Source of the DNA: Theocolax elegans
Taxonomy: Eukaryota > Arthropoda > Insecta > Hymenoptera > Cerocephalidae
Length of the DNA stretch: 64,000 nt
Assembly: GCA_026168455.1 (NCBI GenBank)
Contig: CM047426.1
Coordinates: forward strand, 85,153,986 to 85,217,985
Reading direction: 5' to 3'
In this document: positions 1-13,424 of the stretch, one piece after another
Layout: each line of letters opens with the position of its first letter
Numbering within the stretch: position 1 is the stretch's first letter
Position numbers and translations under genes: made by a program
The notes under the pieces: model-generated
The model's database searches: none
What the model was told of the DNA's origin: nothing
What the model saw: the letters and a program-made list of their open reading frames with translations, nothing else

Positions 1-473
1 TATATTTTCGCGAAATATTAACGTACAGAAATTGGCGTGACGGTTTTGGAAAGGTATTCGTAAGCCCTTTAAAGTTCCGTTGGTTTGATTATATAATATA
101 TATTGTTTAGTTTTTAATAGAACTTAAAAACAAAAAAACTTTCTTAAATTTTACTTATATTTAATGACACGTTAGTTTTAAAGAAAAATTTTTCTAATGT
201 AAACCTGTAGAAACAAAGGTACTTACATCTCTCTTTCGAATGCCGTTAGGTTTATCTTCCATTTTTTAATTTAGAACTGACGTGTCATTAAATATAAGTA
301 AAAACTAGAAAATATATATTTTATAAGGAAACCAACAGAATTTTAAAGGGATTACTAATACCTTTCCAAAACCCTGTCGCCAATTTTTGTACGTTAATTT
401 TTCGCAGAGGTATAAAATTTTAAAATTTATACAATTTTTTCCACGAGGGGTCAGAAAATTATGAGCGGCAGTG
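1..473. mobile_element. Palindromic Tc1/mariner-like MITE, left end cut by window
   Basis: Positions 1-100 and 330-414 are long imperfect inverted copies of each other (shared core around TTAACGTACA, GGTTTTGGAAAGGTAT and CCCTTTAAA). A second inner pair, about 150-174 and 279-303, shares the core TTAATGACACGT. Read from the right, the element begins CACTGCCGCTCATAATTTT at 473, next to a TA dinucleotide at 474-475. A CACTGCCGCTC-type end beside TA resembles Tc1/mariner-type terminal repeats with TA target duplication. By symmetry about 60 bases of the left arm lie outside the window. It contains no ORF, so it would be non-autonomous. The foldback is seen directly; the superfamily is inferred. 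Confidence 0.65.
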
Positions 474-1668
474 TATATGATTTACTATATATAGTTTTGC
501 ATTACATTCAAACGAGTATCTAATTTAAAAACTAATTTAAAAAATTCTACAAAATACAATGAATATTATTAAATATCAACTTGTAATATTCAGTGCAATG
601 TAATTAATTATATATTTAAGATTTGACAACAACAACGTATACATGTAATGCAATTCTTTATACACGGCCATCTCCATCTTCAATCTTACAAGGAAAAAAA
701 TTAGCCGAATTATAATAACAATGAAAACATACATTTTTACATTCGATTATCCTTATAATTTTATTATAAAATGTTTTTCTATATCAATCCATATATCAAG
801 GCAATCTAGATTGGCTTACGGCCTACAAGATTAAAAGATACGATAGAAAGCCAGAATGAAATCTTGAGCGATGAATCTTTTTCAACTGTGCAGAATCCAC
901 GTAGACGTTTAAAGTTCGAATTGTTTTCTCACATCCGAGTTTAATTTACTTATATATACATATATTGAATTGAATGCGCTCCCGCGGCAACTTTGAAGAG
1001 GTTTCTTTTCTTGCCAACACTCAGATCATGGATCGATAAGAAGAAGTAACTTATTTACAAAACTGTAACTTAACTAGACGTGAGAACATTTCGGCTGAGA
1101 AGACTATGCTGATGATTTGACGCTTCTAAAACGTGCGTTACGTCAGCTAATACGGTAATAATAATTAGGTCTCATTGTAAAATCCCAAACGATATTTATT
1201 CTCTTTACGTAAGATGAGTAAATAAAACGTATATTTATTTAAGAACAAGTACGTACGTACTAAGTTTTATGATAATTATAATAGTGTGACAATTAAATTT
1301 ATTTTTACCTTTAATTGTATGTACACACGAGGTTCGATTAATTTACATTCCTGCATTTAATTAAAATGAAAGTGACGTATTGCATCTTTCATACGCGCGG
1401 TAAATTAAAAGCCATCTTAGTGAAAATGTTATTTAACTTGCTAATAATATTATTATTAACACTTCGATAATTTCAAATATTTAGCAATGTTATCAAAATA
1501 ATCAGGCATATACAGGATATTAATGAAATAACATAATTATCTCTTTTCTTTCAATATATCGATTCATCTTGTTTTTAAATAACCATCCATGTTTTCCACA
1601 TAGCATCGATCATCAATCCTACTTGCGTGTACGCACATAAATAAATACATTTTTCGAGAATTCGTAAA

Positions 1669-1689
1669 ATATATATATATATATATATA
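1669..1689. repeat. (AT)n microsatellite
   Basis: Uninterrupted alternating AT run of about ten units. Confidence 0.9.
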
Positions 1690-3384
1690 CTCGAAAAATC
1701 TCGCAATATCATAAAACGTTTCGTCGGTGCACGAAAAATCGTTCCACTTTTCGCGGTAAACAAGATTACGTTACCTACCGTAGCTTTCCTAAGCCCATAA
1801 CCACCTCCGCGCGCATAAATTCCGGTAAGGTTCTCATCGAGCCCGGAGTATATATATAGAGTGTGTCGAAAATCGGTATGTCGATGTGCTGCAACACGAG
1901 CCTATACGGGAAACGAAGGCATCCCGTTTTCTCTTACATAAATCGTAATAAACAATGCAACGATGTGTGGAAAAAAAAGGACCAACATTTTTGAGGTGAT
2001 AATATAATGATAGGGGGTAAGTTATGTTGGTTCAACTCGACATTTTCCTAATTCTTTTTATTCATTTTCAGCCACACGCGATGGTGAGATACACGTCGGA
2101 AGTGTTGTTGCGCCTGACAAATTCTTATAAAAAAAATATATTTTTATTACAACTTATTTAAAAGAACAAAACACAGAACTGCGCCGGTAAATTATGTGAA
2201 TATACTTGTTTTTCTTTAATCTTACATAAAATGTGGTGTATCCAAAAAAAAAAGTTACAGATAATATTGAAAACATAACCCTCTCAATAAATTAACAATT
2301 AGTTTATGTAATGCAAAATATCTGAAGCTGTGATAGGTGATCTACTATAAAATTAGTACTTGTCTCGCATTTGAAGTATATTAAACTCTGAAATTAATAT
2401 AATTTATCTTTTGTTCATTCACTGAGCGAACTTCAAAGCCATCAATTCTTTCGCACTCTCGTGTATATACCTATAGTGCAATTGAACTCTTAGACATCAA
2501 GATTACGTTTTACATAAGTAAATCATCTGTGTGGCTGTATGTGCCTGCGTAAGCGTATGTGTATGTGCCTACGTGTATGACCGATCAGTAGATAGTTTCT
2601 TATGATCTAAACAGACAAAGTTTCTGTTGTTTAGTTCTTAAAATGTCACGTAAATCATTTTTGAATACCATAATTATTTCATTGTGTTCCATCTGATTGT
2701 ATCCTATACACCCGATTGTGTAATAATTTTACTTCCTGATATTCTGCATGTATAGATATATTATATATTCTGGTATTTAGAAATGTATTAACCTGTTGCT
2801 TTTTCGTCAAAGGGTTATTCAATGCGCTTATGGGAAGAGAAATAAAAAATTTGTCAATTCAACCGTATACATATATACATATACAGAGTGATATAGCTAC
2901 AGCCGTTATTTAAACTAAAAATTATTTAAATTAATTAAATAACAAATAGTTTTTTTAGAATATGTAATTAAAATAACTACTAAATTACGTATGATATTAC
3001 ATTATATTTACGCATAATTGACATAATGTACGCATACATATATATATGTGCTCGCATTTCTATCAATTCATATATCCAGGTTTTATCGTTTCAATTCGTG
3101 TTTTTTCAAAAGAAACATATACATGTATGTATATATACGCACAGTTACTCAAATTGTATAACAACGCTTGTATACGTAGATTTACCAAGAGCATAAAGGA
3201 AAACCTTATGAGCATCGATGATCAAACATTCTTCTTTTTAAATACTTCATTATTACATGATGACTTTCGCCATTTCGTACAAAACATTAAGACCCACTGG
3301 CCCATTTATCAACATCTCCGTTTTGGATTCGCTATCTGATTCGTACATTTATGTAGACCTATACGTACCTATATTTACGCACAG

Positions 3385-3449
3385 ACACACACACACACAC
3401 ATATTTATACACAGGTATGTATACACACACATATATATATATATATATA
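3385..3449. repeat. Compound (AC)n/(AT)n microsatellite
   Basis: An AC run at 3385-3400 is followed by a short spacer, a second AC run and an uninterrupted AT run ending near 3449. It generates a spurious His/Thr/Tyr/Ile reading frame on the plus strand. Confidence 0.9.
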
Positions 3450-6400
3450 CGTGTACCCCGAATTCGTGCGAAGATTTCCAATTACGTGACTCAGCGAATA
3501 ATATCGCATAGTAGTCGTTTCGATGAAGTTACAAGCTCCAAATTTGGAAAACGCATGTTAATACACCACCAGAATAGAATTTTGAGTTAAGTATAAATAA
3601 AAACAAAAAGCTGGGTTTGTAACTCCTTTGTGTGTTCGGATTTTTACAGATGCGGGTAACGTTGAATAATAAATTTGCTTTTTATGTTCAAAGATATAAT
3701 GGATTCGTTTACTGTTTTCATAATATATAGTCAGGTTGCATGTAAATGTTTATATTTATGATGATTTAAACGGTTTTTAGCATGCTGAATTCGTTTTTTC
3801 ATATAAACACCAAGAAAATAAAGTTTTTTTCTGGTAATATTATATTGTTTTTATATTATAATTTATATATAATATGCTACGGAGAACAAATTTAAAAAAA
3901 AAGTACAGAAATTAATACTCGTATAAATTTATATTCTATTCTTAATCAGGAGTTTAAAAATATCTAAACAAAAGTGTATATATAATACGATAATAAAAAA
4001 CAATGATTCGTATCTTATGATATACGTATCTTCCTAAAAATAATTAACTTTCCTCTTAGATAACAACTATAGCTTAAATGAACCAGAAATATGAAGAAAA
4101 TGCGATATTTCAATCAATAAATTAAAATCGGAAAGAACATTGTATATACTTGTAACAAAGCGAGTTATTATAAACACGTGAATTGACGATTAAAATCACG
4201 TATTTTTTTTTTGTAATACTAATTAAGTCGAATCTACAGTTTCATTGGTTTTAATAAGCAAATAACAGTATATACCCACGAAATTTAAGACAAATCATGC
4301 AAATATTTACTTACCAATTCGTTCACACTTACACCGAATGATTAAACTCACATAAGTAGGAGTAAATACCATAGATATGTAGAGATTGAAAAACTGACAT
4401 CGTTATCTTGTACTACGTAAAGTGTATGAATGAACTATGTAAATACGGACGTGATTTTGTACAACAGAAGCGCACATGCCCTTACTCACGTATACCGTAG
4501 ATTGGAAAACGTGTGTGTAAGTGTATTCGTGTGTGTGCGTGTGCGTATTGAATATATATACGTACCTTCTTTTTCCGTGAGAAAACTCGCGAAGCAAGTG
4601 TCCAACTGTTTTTATGTACATCCACCTTTCGCGCAATTAGCGAGCAATTTCACTCTCGCGGGAAAATGTATGTGATCACGCGTATTATTAATCGTCTCCA
4701 GGTTTCTTTTATAGGGATATGTCAGACGGTACGGAATTGAACTTGCCTAGTATATTTTTTAATACGTTCACGTTGACACCACTTATTTACGGTATTTCAA
4801 TTTTAAATTCAATATATACCTAACGAAATATTACTCATTCGTGAGAAGAAAATTCAAAATTGTAATCAACGTGATTTTACGCGTATCAACGGGTAATAAC
4901 GAATTAGATAACCGTACGCAACATATCGACACACTGCGATCGATATTATACAGTTTATCGATACTCTCGATAAAATGCATATATAATATAACGATCAAGC
5001 ATTATTCAATGTATATAAAATACAGGCAAATTACATCATTCATAATCAAGATTTTCTGCTTTTACTCTTCTCTATTTCTCTATCCCTGTAACATTTTGGC
5101 ATTACGTAATCAAATTTGTGTGTTATATCGCGGAAGAAATAGAGAAAACAGTAGGGGCATATAATGTTACTTAGGGGAGATAAGAGGACAATAAAATTGG
5201 AGGGACTTACAGTGAAAGGTAATTTTATCGTACTCTTACCATGAACTCTGTATATAGATATATATGAAATTACGTCTAAGCAAGTTTCTATGAGGACTCT
5301 TTCGCCAATTTTCATTATAGGCTCTCTCGACTTCTATAGAGATTAAAAGGGGTTTTACGATAGATGAACCTGTACGATCTTTTATTGAAACTTTTTCTTC
5401 TCGCCGCTCTTCAAATAAGTCTACTCGATTCGGTTGATTTTAATTTAATCACCGATATATATATGTACCAGGTATTTTTATCGAATATCGTTACTAATTT
5501 ATAGAGTTACATATATGATGAAAGTTGAGAAACGATTATATGACTTTATTTACGTTTTCAATTCTATATATACACTGAATGGAAAATATATAATAAATTG
5601 TATTATAATTTGCATTATGCAACGGAAGGCTCGTATATTTCTATAGTTAATTTAAATTATATTTTATTATTTCGTTTTGATATAAATGTATAATTAATTA
5701 TCATTAGGTGATATGTTCAACATATTCACATTAGTATGAACTTCTTATAGGTTTTATTTCTAACATTTTATTTTGTACATAGTATTGTCATTCGCAATTT
5801 AAAATGCTTCTTTACACAAACCTACATAGTTTTCTTTGAATATCACACAATACCTGGAATATACTAATTACCGGATTTGTATGTAGGACGGTTTATGTTG
5901 TTTAAAAAGAAAAAAAGCACCACCATAAAACAAACATGAACATAATTAAAAAAAAATAATAACGACTGGAAGAACATAGATAATTTTAACAAAACTCAAT
6001 GATTGTATATATATATGTATTTTAAAATTCTATACAATTTTAAAATTGTTTAAGACTTTTATATTTATGTATTGTAATTACCAACTTTCGGTTACGCGAA
6101 TGGTTTTAAAATTACCTTTGTTTTGTGCAGCTATAATTGTTAATTAATTATAATTATATAAATTAATTGCTTTTACTTAATATAATTATAATACTGAAAA
6201 TAATTATTGGTTACACGTTTACGGAAATTCTCTAGGTTTTTGATAAAATTTAGATTTATACCCGATGGAGAAGTAATGTGAGTAATGTAATACAAACACT
6301 ATTATTTTAGCTATTCACTTTGTGACAGTTCAAGTTGGTTCGTTCACCTCGTCAAACTAAGAAAATCGACACATGATTATTATATTGTTATGATAATAAT

Positions 6401-7289
6401 TTAAAAGTTTCCAGCTTTTAACTGCTTCTTTGCCCTAAAAAAATCACGTATGCGTTATACTTACAAGGTTACTAACTATCAACATTAAATAACTCTACAC
6501 CCGTCGAAAATAATAATATGAGGAAATAGATTTCAAATTTTGGCAAACATCAAAATTTTTTATAGTCATAAAAAATAAACGCGAGTCATCCCTAATCAGT
6601 AAATTAATAAATTGTAAATCTAATGAATATATCTAATAAAAATATCGTATATAAAATACTCAAATATCACGAAGAACGTTACATAAAATAAATGTTAGTA
6701 ACAAAATATGAAAAATAAAAAAAATGGAGCTCATCCAGCTGAAATTACAGGAAACAACGATATTTACCACAATCAACGAATCGCATACGATGTACATAGG
6801 CGCAACTAGGAAATCTTAATATCAGGAAAAAGGAACTATAATACTTTACGCATATACTCGTACGTACAGCTATATGCATGCATATATATACAACATAAGA
6901 TGGTATAATAATGACCAAATAATTTATATAATAAAATCCACTCGTTAAATGAAAAATAAAAAGAAATAAATACAGATGTATAATTCCCCAGTTTTTGCTC
7001 GATGCCCAATTATTCAACCTTTCTAAATCATAAATCAAATGACGTGAATAATTTTCCCGATAGCAAATATAAATGAACTGTTGTGCGTACGGAGTTTCCG
7101 CAACATCGCATATATATACAGATGTACAAATCCATTTCCCTATAAACAAATAATATGACAATGTAACGCTTTTTAATTATCCGATCAACCTTCCTGTACA
7201 ACAAAAAATCACGCATAAGAAAACGATGCCGGTTATAATAAAAATAATAATAAAAAAAAAAGAAAGAAAAAAAGGAACGAATGAGCGAA

Positions 7290-7680
7290 CGAATCTCGCA
7301 ACCCGATCGGAGATGCGCGAAGCGTCGAGGAACTCGTCGAGGTTGTTTGCGCGCATCACATGACGAGAAAAGGAAGGCATTCTCTTAGTGTCTCTCTCTG
7401 ACACTTTCACTGAGTCCCGTGACTTGAGTTTCGTCTTACTCCTCAATACCCCTTGTCTATCTCGAGGCCCCTGGCCTCCTTACAGCTTTGAGGCGCACGC
7501 GCAGACGGCTCTAACGAGCGGCGAAAGTATCGCCGGTTGTGGAGCGCGTGACACGATGCTTCTGCCTCGGTGTGCTGTACGCGCAACACGCTGTTAGAAG
7601 AAGAAAGATAGAAATACAATATTGAACATTGCGGGGAATCCCACGGAAGCGCCGTTTATATAGGGAGGTGCCTTTTAGCT
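7290..7680. promoter_or_regulatory. GC-rich, CpG-containing patch of unknown role
   Basis: The patch stands out from its AT-rich surroundings, with many CG dinucleotides and no supportable protein. A TATA-like stretch (TTTATATAGGG) lies at about 7655 on the plus strand near its right end. In AT-rich insect genomes such patches often mark promoters or enhancers, but no transcript start can be proven from sequence. The nearest known gene is the Rieske gene more than 2 kb to the right, whose 3' end faces it, so it is unlikely to be that gene's promoter. Confidence 0.25.
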
Positions 7681-9633
7681 TAATACTAGGGGATTTTCGC
7701 ATGCTCCTTAGGATAAAACAACTAGAATTTGCTTTTGCATTTCGTAGGAGTTGAGCCGATTTTTTTTAATAGGAAATGGTAAAGCTCCTGATCTATTTTT
7801 ATTATTGAAATACGACAAAAGAAAAATACTTTTTTAATGTAAATTTGCCTATATGTATCATTAAAATTCACGTCAATTTTAATATATGAATACCATTTAC
7901 AAAAATTTTGCAATTCCAATATTTTTTTTCGAAATACTCTTCAAAATACCTTTTTTCTCAGTCATCGATTGAAAAGGAAAAAACGAATTTTTTCAGATAA
8001 TACAGATTTAAAAATTGTTGTAATAAAATTATTCTCTTTTATCGTTGTAATCAAGTTCCTTTCCTGTTGATTTCATCCATGAACTTATACATGATGAAGT
8101 GAATTATATTTTGAAGATGAATCATCAAGGCTATCAACTGACGAGCAAGGTGGTGTCTGAAAAAATTGTTTGCCAAGTGAAAAAAATGGGGAATTCAATT
8201 TTAGCACTTCAGTCTTGATATTTCAAATATTTTCGTTGTGCATATAAAGTAAACGAAAAACTACGAATTCATGATCATGAATAATTAATCTTGATAAAAT
8301 GTGATTATTTATATATAATTTATGTTGTACAGTTACATTCACAAATTTACTTCAAGTATGGAAAGTGTATAACAGGTTCCATTGATTTTTACAGTAATTT
8401 CTCGAAATTTTAATAATTTTCGTAACCAATATAATTATTATAAATTTATTCGAAATACAACATTAAAAAAATTAAAATTCTATCATCTATTACTCTCACC
8501 AGGTGGTAAATTACAAAACGATGACACACGAAATATTATCCCACATTTTATCTCCCTATCATCAAAATTTACTGTGCACGACATGATAACTAGAATTATA
8601 GGATATTCATCTTTCTCCACTATATCCTACATACTTTCACCTTTTTTCAATCGTCTTTCCGATGCAACCCATTTATCCTATACAAACTTCTTTTTTTTTG
8701 TATTTGTTTACTCTTACCTGGTCGAGAAAATATTAGAGGATGTACTCTCGTGCAGTTATGATTACTTAATTATCACTTTTTGAATCTTTAGTATAATTTC
8801 ACGCAAGCTTGCTCTGAATTTGGAAGGTGTATAATGAACCCACACATATATATATCGTAACATAAGTAGAGTATAAATGGTTAACTGTACAGCTAACTGT
8901 ACGCGCTGATTAAAATTAGAATCCGAGTGAATATTTTGATAAAGGAAAGTAAAACAGATAGGTATGTTATAATTATAAAAAAAATGAATGTACTTATTTT
9001 TTGTTTTGACTCCGTGCATTCTCATATGAATATGCGTTGAAGTTAAGAAGTAGAAAGATCACGAGCAATGATATGTTAATATATTATTTCATAAGAGTTT
9101 TAAAATAATATTTATAAAATTAGTGTAAAATATGTATGTATGATTTTGAGCACGAATAAAAGTTAAAGATGAAGATAATTTCAAATCTCATGCAAAATTA
9201 TTTAAATTCCACTGTTTATTCAATATCCTACTGTAATTAAACGTATTGATGTACTAGGATAATCGAATATTTGCTGTGACAGTAATAATTATTTTTAGAA
9301 AATCATTGAGTACAAGAAGCGACTTTCATATTTTGAATATTGACACAGCAATTACAACCCAAGCACATTTCAAAACTATGTCGACAAATAAAGTTAGTAC
9401 TGGAATATTTATGTTTCACGTGCATTTCAAATATTGAATTATAAGATTTAAATTCATTGTTAGATACTTTTAACGAGTAAAAAAATTAATTTATTTTCAA
9501 ATACGATTATAATTTGCTATTTTGATTATTCAATTTTATAATACCTTCGAATAATACGTTAACTTTAAAATATAAATTATGTCATTACTATAATATATTA
9601 TATGCAATTTTAAAAAATGAGGGATATAATAAG

Positions 9634-9639
9634 TTTATT
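9634..9639 (-). terminator. Candidate poly(A) signal of the Rieske gene
   Basis: Minus-strand AATAAA (TTTATT on plus) about 125 bases past the stop codon. Another AATAAA lies only about 17 bases past the stop (9740-9745). Either or both may be used. Confidence 0.4.
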
Positions 9640-9761
9640 CCTAAATAACTGATTTTCATATATAAATTAGACGTTATAAGACGTATAAAAAACGTTATCA
9701 CAATTATTATTATTATTCAACTATTATAACAATTATTATTTTATTAATCTATTACTAAGGC

Positions 9762-11162
9762 TTAACCAATAATAACAATATTATCTTGAAATTCGTATTT
9801 GGGTACTTCGAGATTCGAAGGAGCTGGTCCTTTTCTAGCTCTTCCACTAGCATCAAAATGTGATCCGTGACATGGGCAATAATAACCTCCAAAATCACCA
9901 GAATATGCAATAGGAACGCATCCCAAATGTGTGCAGACTCCAATAACGATCAACCATTCTGGCCTTTTCACTCTATCTGCATCAGATTGAGGATCTCGAA
10001 GAATCGAAAGATTGACTGCAGATTCTTTTTCTATTTCAGCAGCAGTTCTATCAAAATAATTCAAAATGTTTCGAATTGTATTAAATTTGTGATTATTAAC
10101 GATAAATTATAATGATTAATAATTATTTACAATTATAATAAAATAAAGCACATGCAAATAAAACACGGTATAAATTCTAATTGTGTATTCAAATGACGAA
10201 AATAATATTATTTACACAAACCTGTGTCGAACGAAAAGGGGCTTTCCTTGCCATTTGAAAGCAGCGCTCTGCCCCTCCGGTATAGCGTCTAGATTAACTT
10301 CAATCTTAGCCATAGCTAGAACATCGGCCGATGGAGACATTATTGAAAGAGTACCGATAATGATTGATTTTGCAGCATAAGCACCTACGATTCCAATACC
10401 TATTAAATTAAATGATCGATCGATTAGATGGAAATGAGTAATCTATATACATTTACCAAGTGTATACAAAATTTTTAATTCAACCTGCTGTTCCTAGGTA
10501 TGTCCAAGCTTGTCTAGTTGGCGCGCTTTTACGACTGTCAGACGTTGGATCTCGAACATAACAATCTCTGTATTCATCAAAATTCGGTACCTTAAGGTCA
10601 GTGTGTGCTAATCTTTTCTGTATGATTCGAGAATTCACTAGACAAAAAATGTGTTGGATAAATTGTATAATACAAGCTATAAATATATCTTTTTTAGTGG
10701 TTATAAATTCATACGTGAAATAAAAGATACATAATTAAACATTCATTTAATAATAATATATTTATGTCATTTTACGATTGCTACGTAAATAAATATATAA
10801 AACAAACGATTACTTTTTACAAGAAATAATTTCTTTATCGTGTTCAATTAATTTTCTGTATTACAAATGGTATCGAATTTAAATTACAAATGAAATAAAG
10901 TATACGTATATGCATCAATAGATAAAATTAAAAAGAATAATTAAATCATACCACCAATGCCGGAGATAGCATTTAAAGCTCCACAAAGTTTCAGATCCTG
11001 TGCAAGAGTGTAGTTGAGAGTACGTTTTACGGGGTTAGGCATTGGGCTTCTTTTGCGCATTATTTTGCTCGTCGATGCTACAGGTTTTAATCCTATGGAG
11101 ATTACAGTTATCGTTGCCTTTGTATAAGGTGCTATATTTGACGAATACGCGATCACGTTCAT
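9762..11162 (-). CDS. UQCRFS1: Ubiquinol-cytochrome c reductase Rieske iron-sulfur subunit, mitochondrial
   Basis: Catalytic subunit of respiratory complex III: it takes an electron from ubiquinol with its 2Fe-2S cluster and passes it to cytochrome c1 at the inner mitochondrial membrane. Four exons in coding order, 11162-10952, 10637-10485, 10399-10222 and 10047-9762, joined at GT/AG sites; they sum to 828 nt, i.e. 275 aa (human protein 274 aa). Residues 1 to about 78 are a basic, Ser/Thr-rich presequence. A hydrophobic anchor lies at about 115-140 ([18 protein letters not shown]). The cluster motifs are complete: CTHLGC (Cys219, His221, Cys224) and CPCHGSH (Cys238, Cys240, His241). Cys219, His221, Cys238 and His241 would bind the cluster and Cys224-Cys240 form the disulfide. 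The frame is open to an earlier ATG at 11249. I chose the ATG at 11162 because MNV...APYTKAT resembles the usual insect N-terminus and it has A-rich upstream context. The Drosophila name would be RFeSP. Confidence 0.96.
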
Positions 11163-13404
11163 TTTTATGAGGTACTTTATTACTGTAGAATTACTGTAAA
11201 CAACAGGCGGAGTTGATAGAACAGTTTCGTATGACGACGCTTCAACCACATGGGATACACGATGGTGCCGCCACTATCGATTGCGATCGTTTTTTATTTT
11301 AAACTTGCGTTCATGAAAAATTTGACAATAAATCGCATTTCAATTGTTATAGATAATAATTTTTTGAAGTTATTAAAATTTATCAAATTAAAACTAGATA
11401 CTTTAAAAATGTGTAAAAATTATGTGTTTCCGAAAATACACCATTAAAATATGTATACAGATAAATGTTAAATTTACGTTTTTGTAATTAATTATAATTA
11501 ATTTTAAAAAATAACTATATAAATATATTCTCAAAAATTAAAAATATATACTTTCTATATATGAATAGATGTATCGTTAAATTAGTGATGGTATCAATTT
11601 AAATACACAGCTAAACTAATCAGGAATTTTAATATTGCAGTACGTATAATAATTTTTCAATGCATAATCCGTGAAGATTTCGAAGAATAACCAAAATAGT
11701 TCTCACTGAAATATTTTTCGTTAGATTTCATTAGATTTATAACGTTATTTTAATAACCTATCTATTGAAAAAAGTAAATTTTAATAGTATAGGGACTGAT
11801 ATCGGTAATAATCATTGATCAATTATATTTAATTGGTTAGGTTCTGTAACTTCTTTTGAACTTATGATCCTACTACAAAATATTTCAAATAGAATGTCGC
11901 AAAAAATTTACATTCTCATCATTACTCGCAACGTCACAAAAAATTAACAATGCTTAGAATATACTCATCATTATTATAAAACATTATATACCATTCACGT
12001 TGATTGGCGTGCAGGCTGTAAACCAATGTAAAAAAAGTAAGCACGATTCAATAAATTATCCTATACGTTTCTTTATTCCATTTAACTCCCTGAATTATCC
12101 TATCTAATATACGACGCTGTCACTAATTGTAATATTCCTTCTCCCTTGATTGCCTTGTTTATTTTCTTTCTCTTTATACATATAAATGTACAATCCTCGC
12201 GGTACTGCTTTTTCAGCTTGTCTTTGTGCATCGTCGCCAATTGCGCCATTGTCGTTACTCTCATTTGCCTGAAAATTGAAATGCACTCGGGTAGTGTACT
12301 TCTTCTGTCTTACAAGGAATTTACATTCACTGTCTTTTTTTCACGAAGTTTGTGGTCTTCATATAAAAATAATTAATTTACGTTATCTCGAACGCATATC
12401 CATTCGCGAAACGTGCAGCATTGTTATTAGTTGGATATTTGCGAGAATCTGATGAAGAGAAAGTAATTTTGATGATTTTTTTTACTTGGTTATATGAGTT
12501 TATATCATAAGAAGAGATTGCATTTCATTTAATTCGTATATGACGATTCGTGTGTTTATTTGTGTTTTTTTTACTCGCGGTAATAAATTTCAGCAATAAT
12601 TTTAAACAATGAGTAAAAATTGATGCTTTCTATTTTTCTATAAATGTAAGTATACAGACCACTCGATGTACTTATTTTATTTAAATATATAAATTTGTCT
12701 TTCAATGAAAAAGGTCTCTTAATCATTCACGACTTAGTAAGGGTACATACGTATACTTACGTAAAAACAATTGATTTAATTTAAATATACGAAACATTGT
12801 AAGATTCAATTACCGTTTATGTCAAATGGTTACAAGGATGCGTGCAGTGTATTAATTCAACCTTTGTAACGAAAATGTACAAAGATTCAAACCAATACAA
12901 ATAAGGAAGGGTTTTTTTTCATTTACAACGAGCTAATATTAAGTATGTGATTTTAGCGTGATAGATAAGCGAAGGAAAGTATATGTGATTTGTGTATGCA
13001 AGTTAAAACAAAAAAAAATCTCGTTTGAAAGGTTTAAATACCAGGAAGTTCGAGGTATATAATACAAATGCACTTTCTGCACCTCGTTAGCTTTGTTATT
13101 TCAAAGGTTACGTTTGTAGTATTAACATATATTATCCGTAAAATGAGATTGCAATTTTCTGATTCATTAGCATATACATCGTTGAAAGTTATGATATTTT
13201 TCAAAATTTAATGTTAAATGTAGAAAAAAATTAACTATTATTATTATTTTTTTTGTGATAATACGGTTTCCTACGATATCTGTATTAATCTGAAAATTCA
13301 TTTAATTAGTATAATGTTTTATAAAATAATTACAGTTTAGTAGAAATTGAAATAAATTTAAAACTATACAACAATTTATTGTTGAGAAATTAATTTATGT
13401 TATT

Positions 13405-13424
13405 TATATATATATATATATATA
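13405..13424. repeat. (TA)n microsatellite
   Basis: Uninterrupted TA alternation. Confidence 0.85.

Larger units (their letters stand above)
474..9630. other. Intergenic DNA without a supportable gene
   Basis: About 9 kb of AT-rich sequence. Open frames here are short, rich in Ile, Tyr, Phe and Lys, or made of translated microsatellite, with no recognisable domain and no convincing splice context. Visible contents are an AT microsatellite near 1669-1689, a compound AC/AT microsatellite at 3385-3449 and one GC-richer patch at about 7290-7680. Genes with only tiny exons or non-coding transcripts cannot be excluded. Confidence 0.6.

Noticed and set aside
11163..11249. Upstream in-frame ATG for the Rieske protein adding 29 residues
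   Set aside because: The extension has no resemblance to known presequences, while the internal start at 11162 does; the extension is more likely 5'UTR.
12104..12290. Possible minus-strand terminal exon after TTTTCAG, open in two frames
   Set aside because: Neither frame resembles a known protein, no partner exon could be found upstream, and two frames being open argues for chance.
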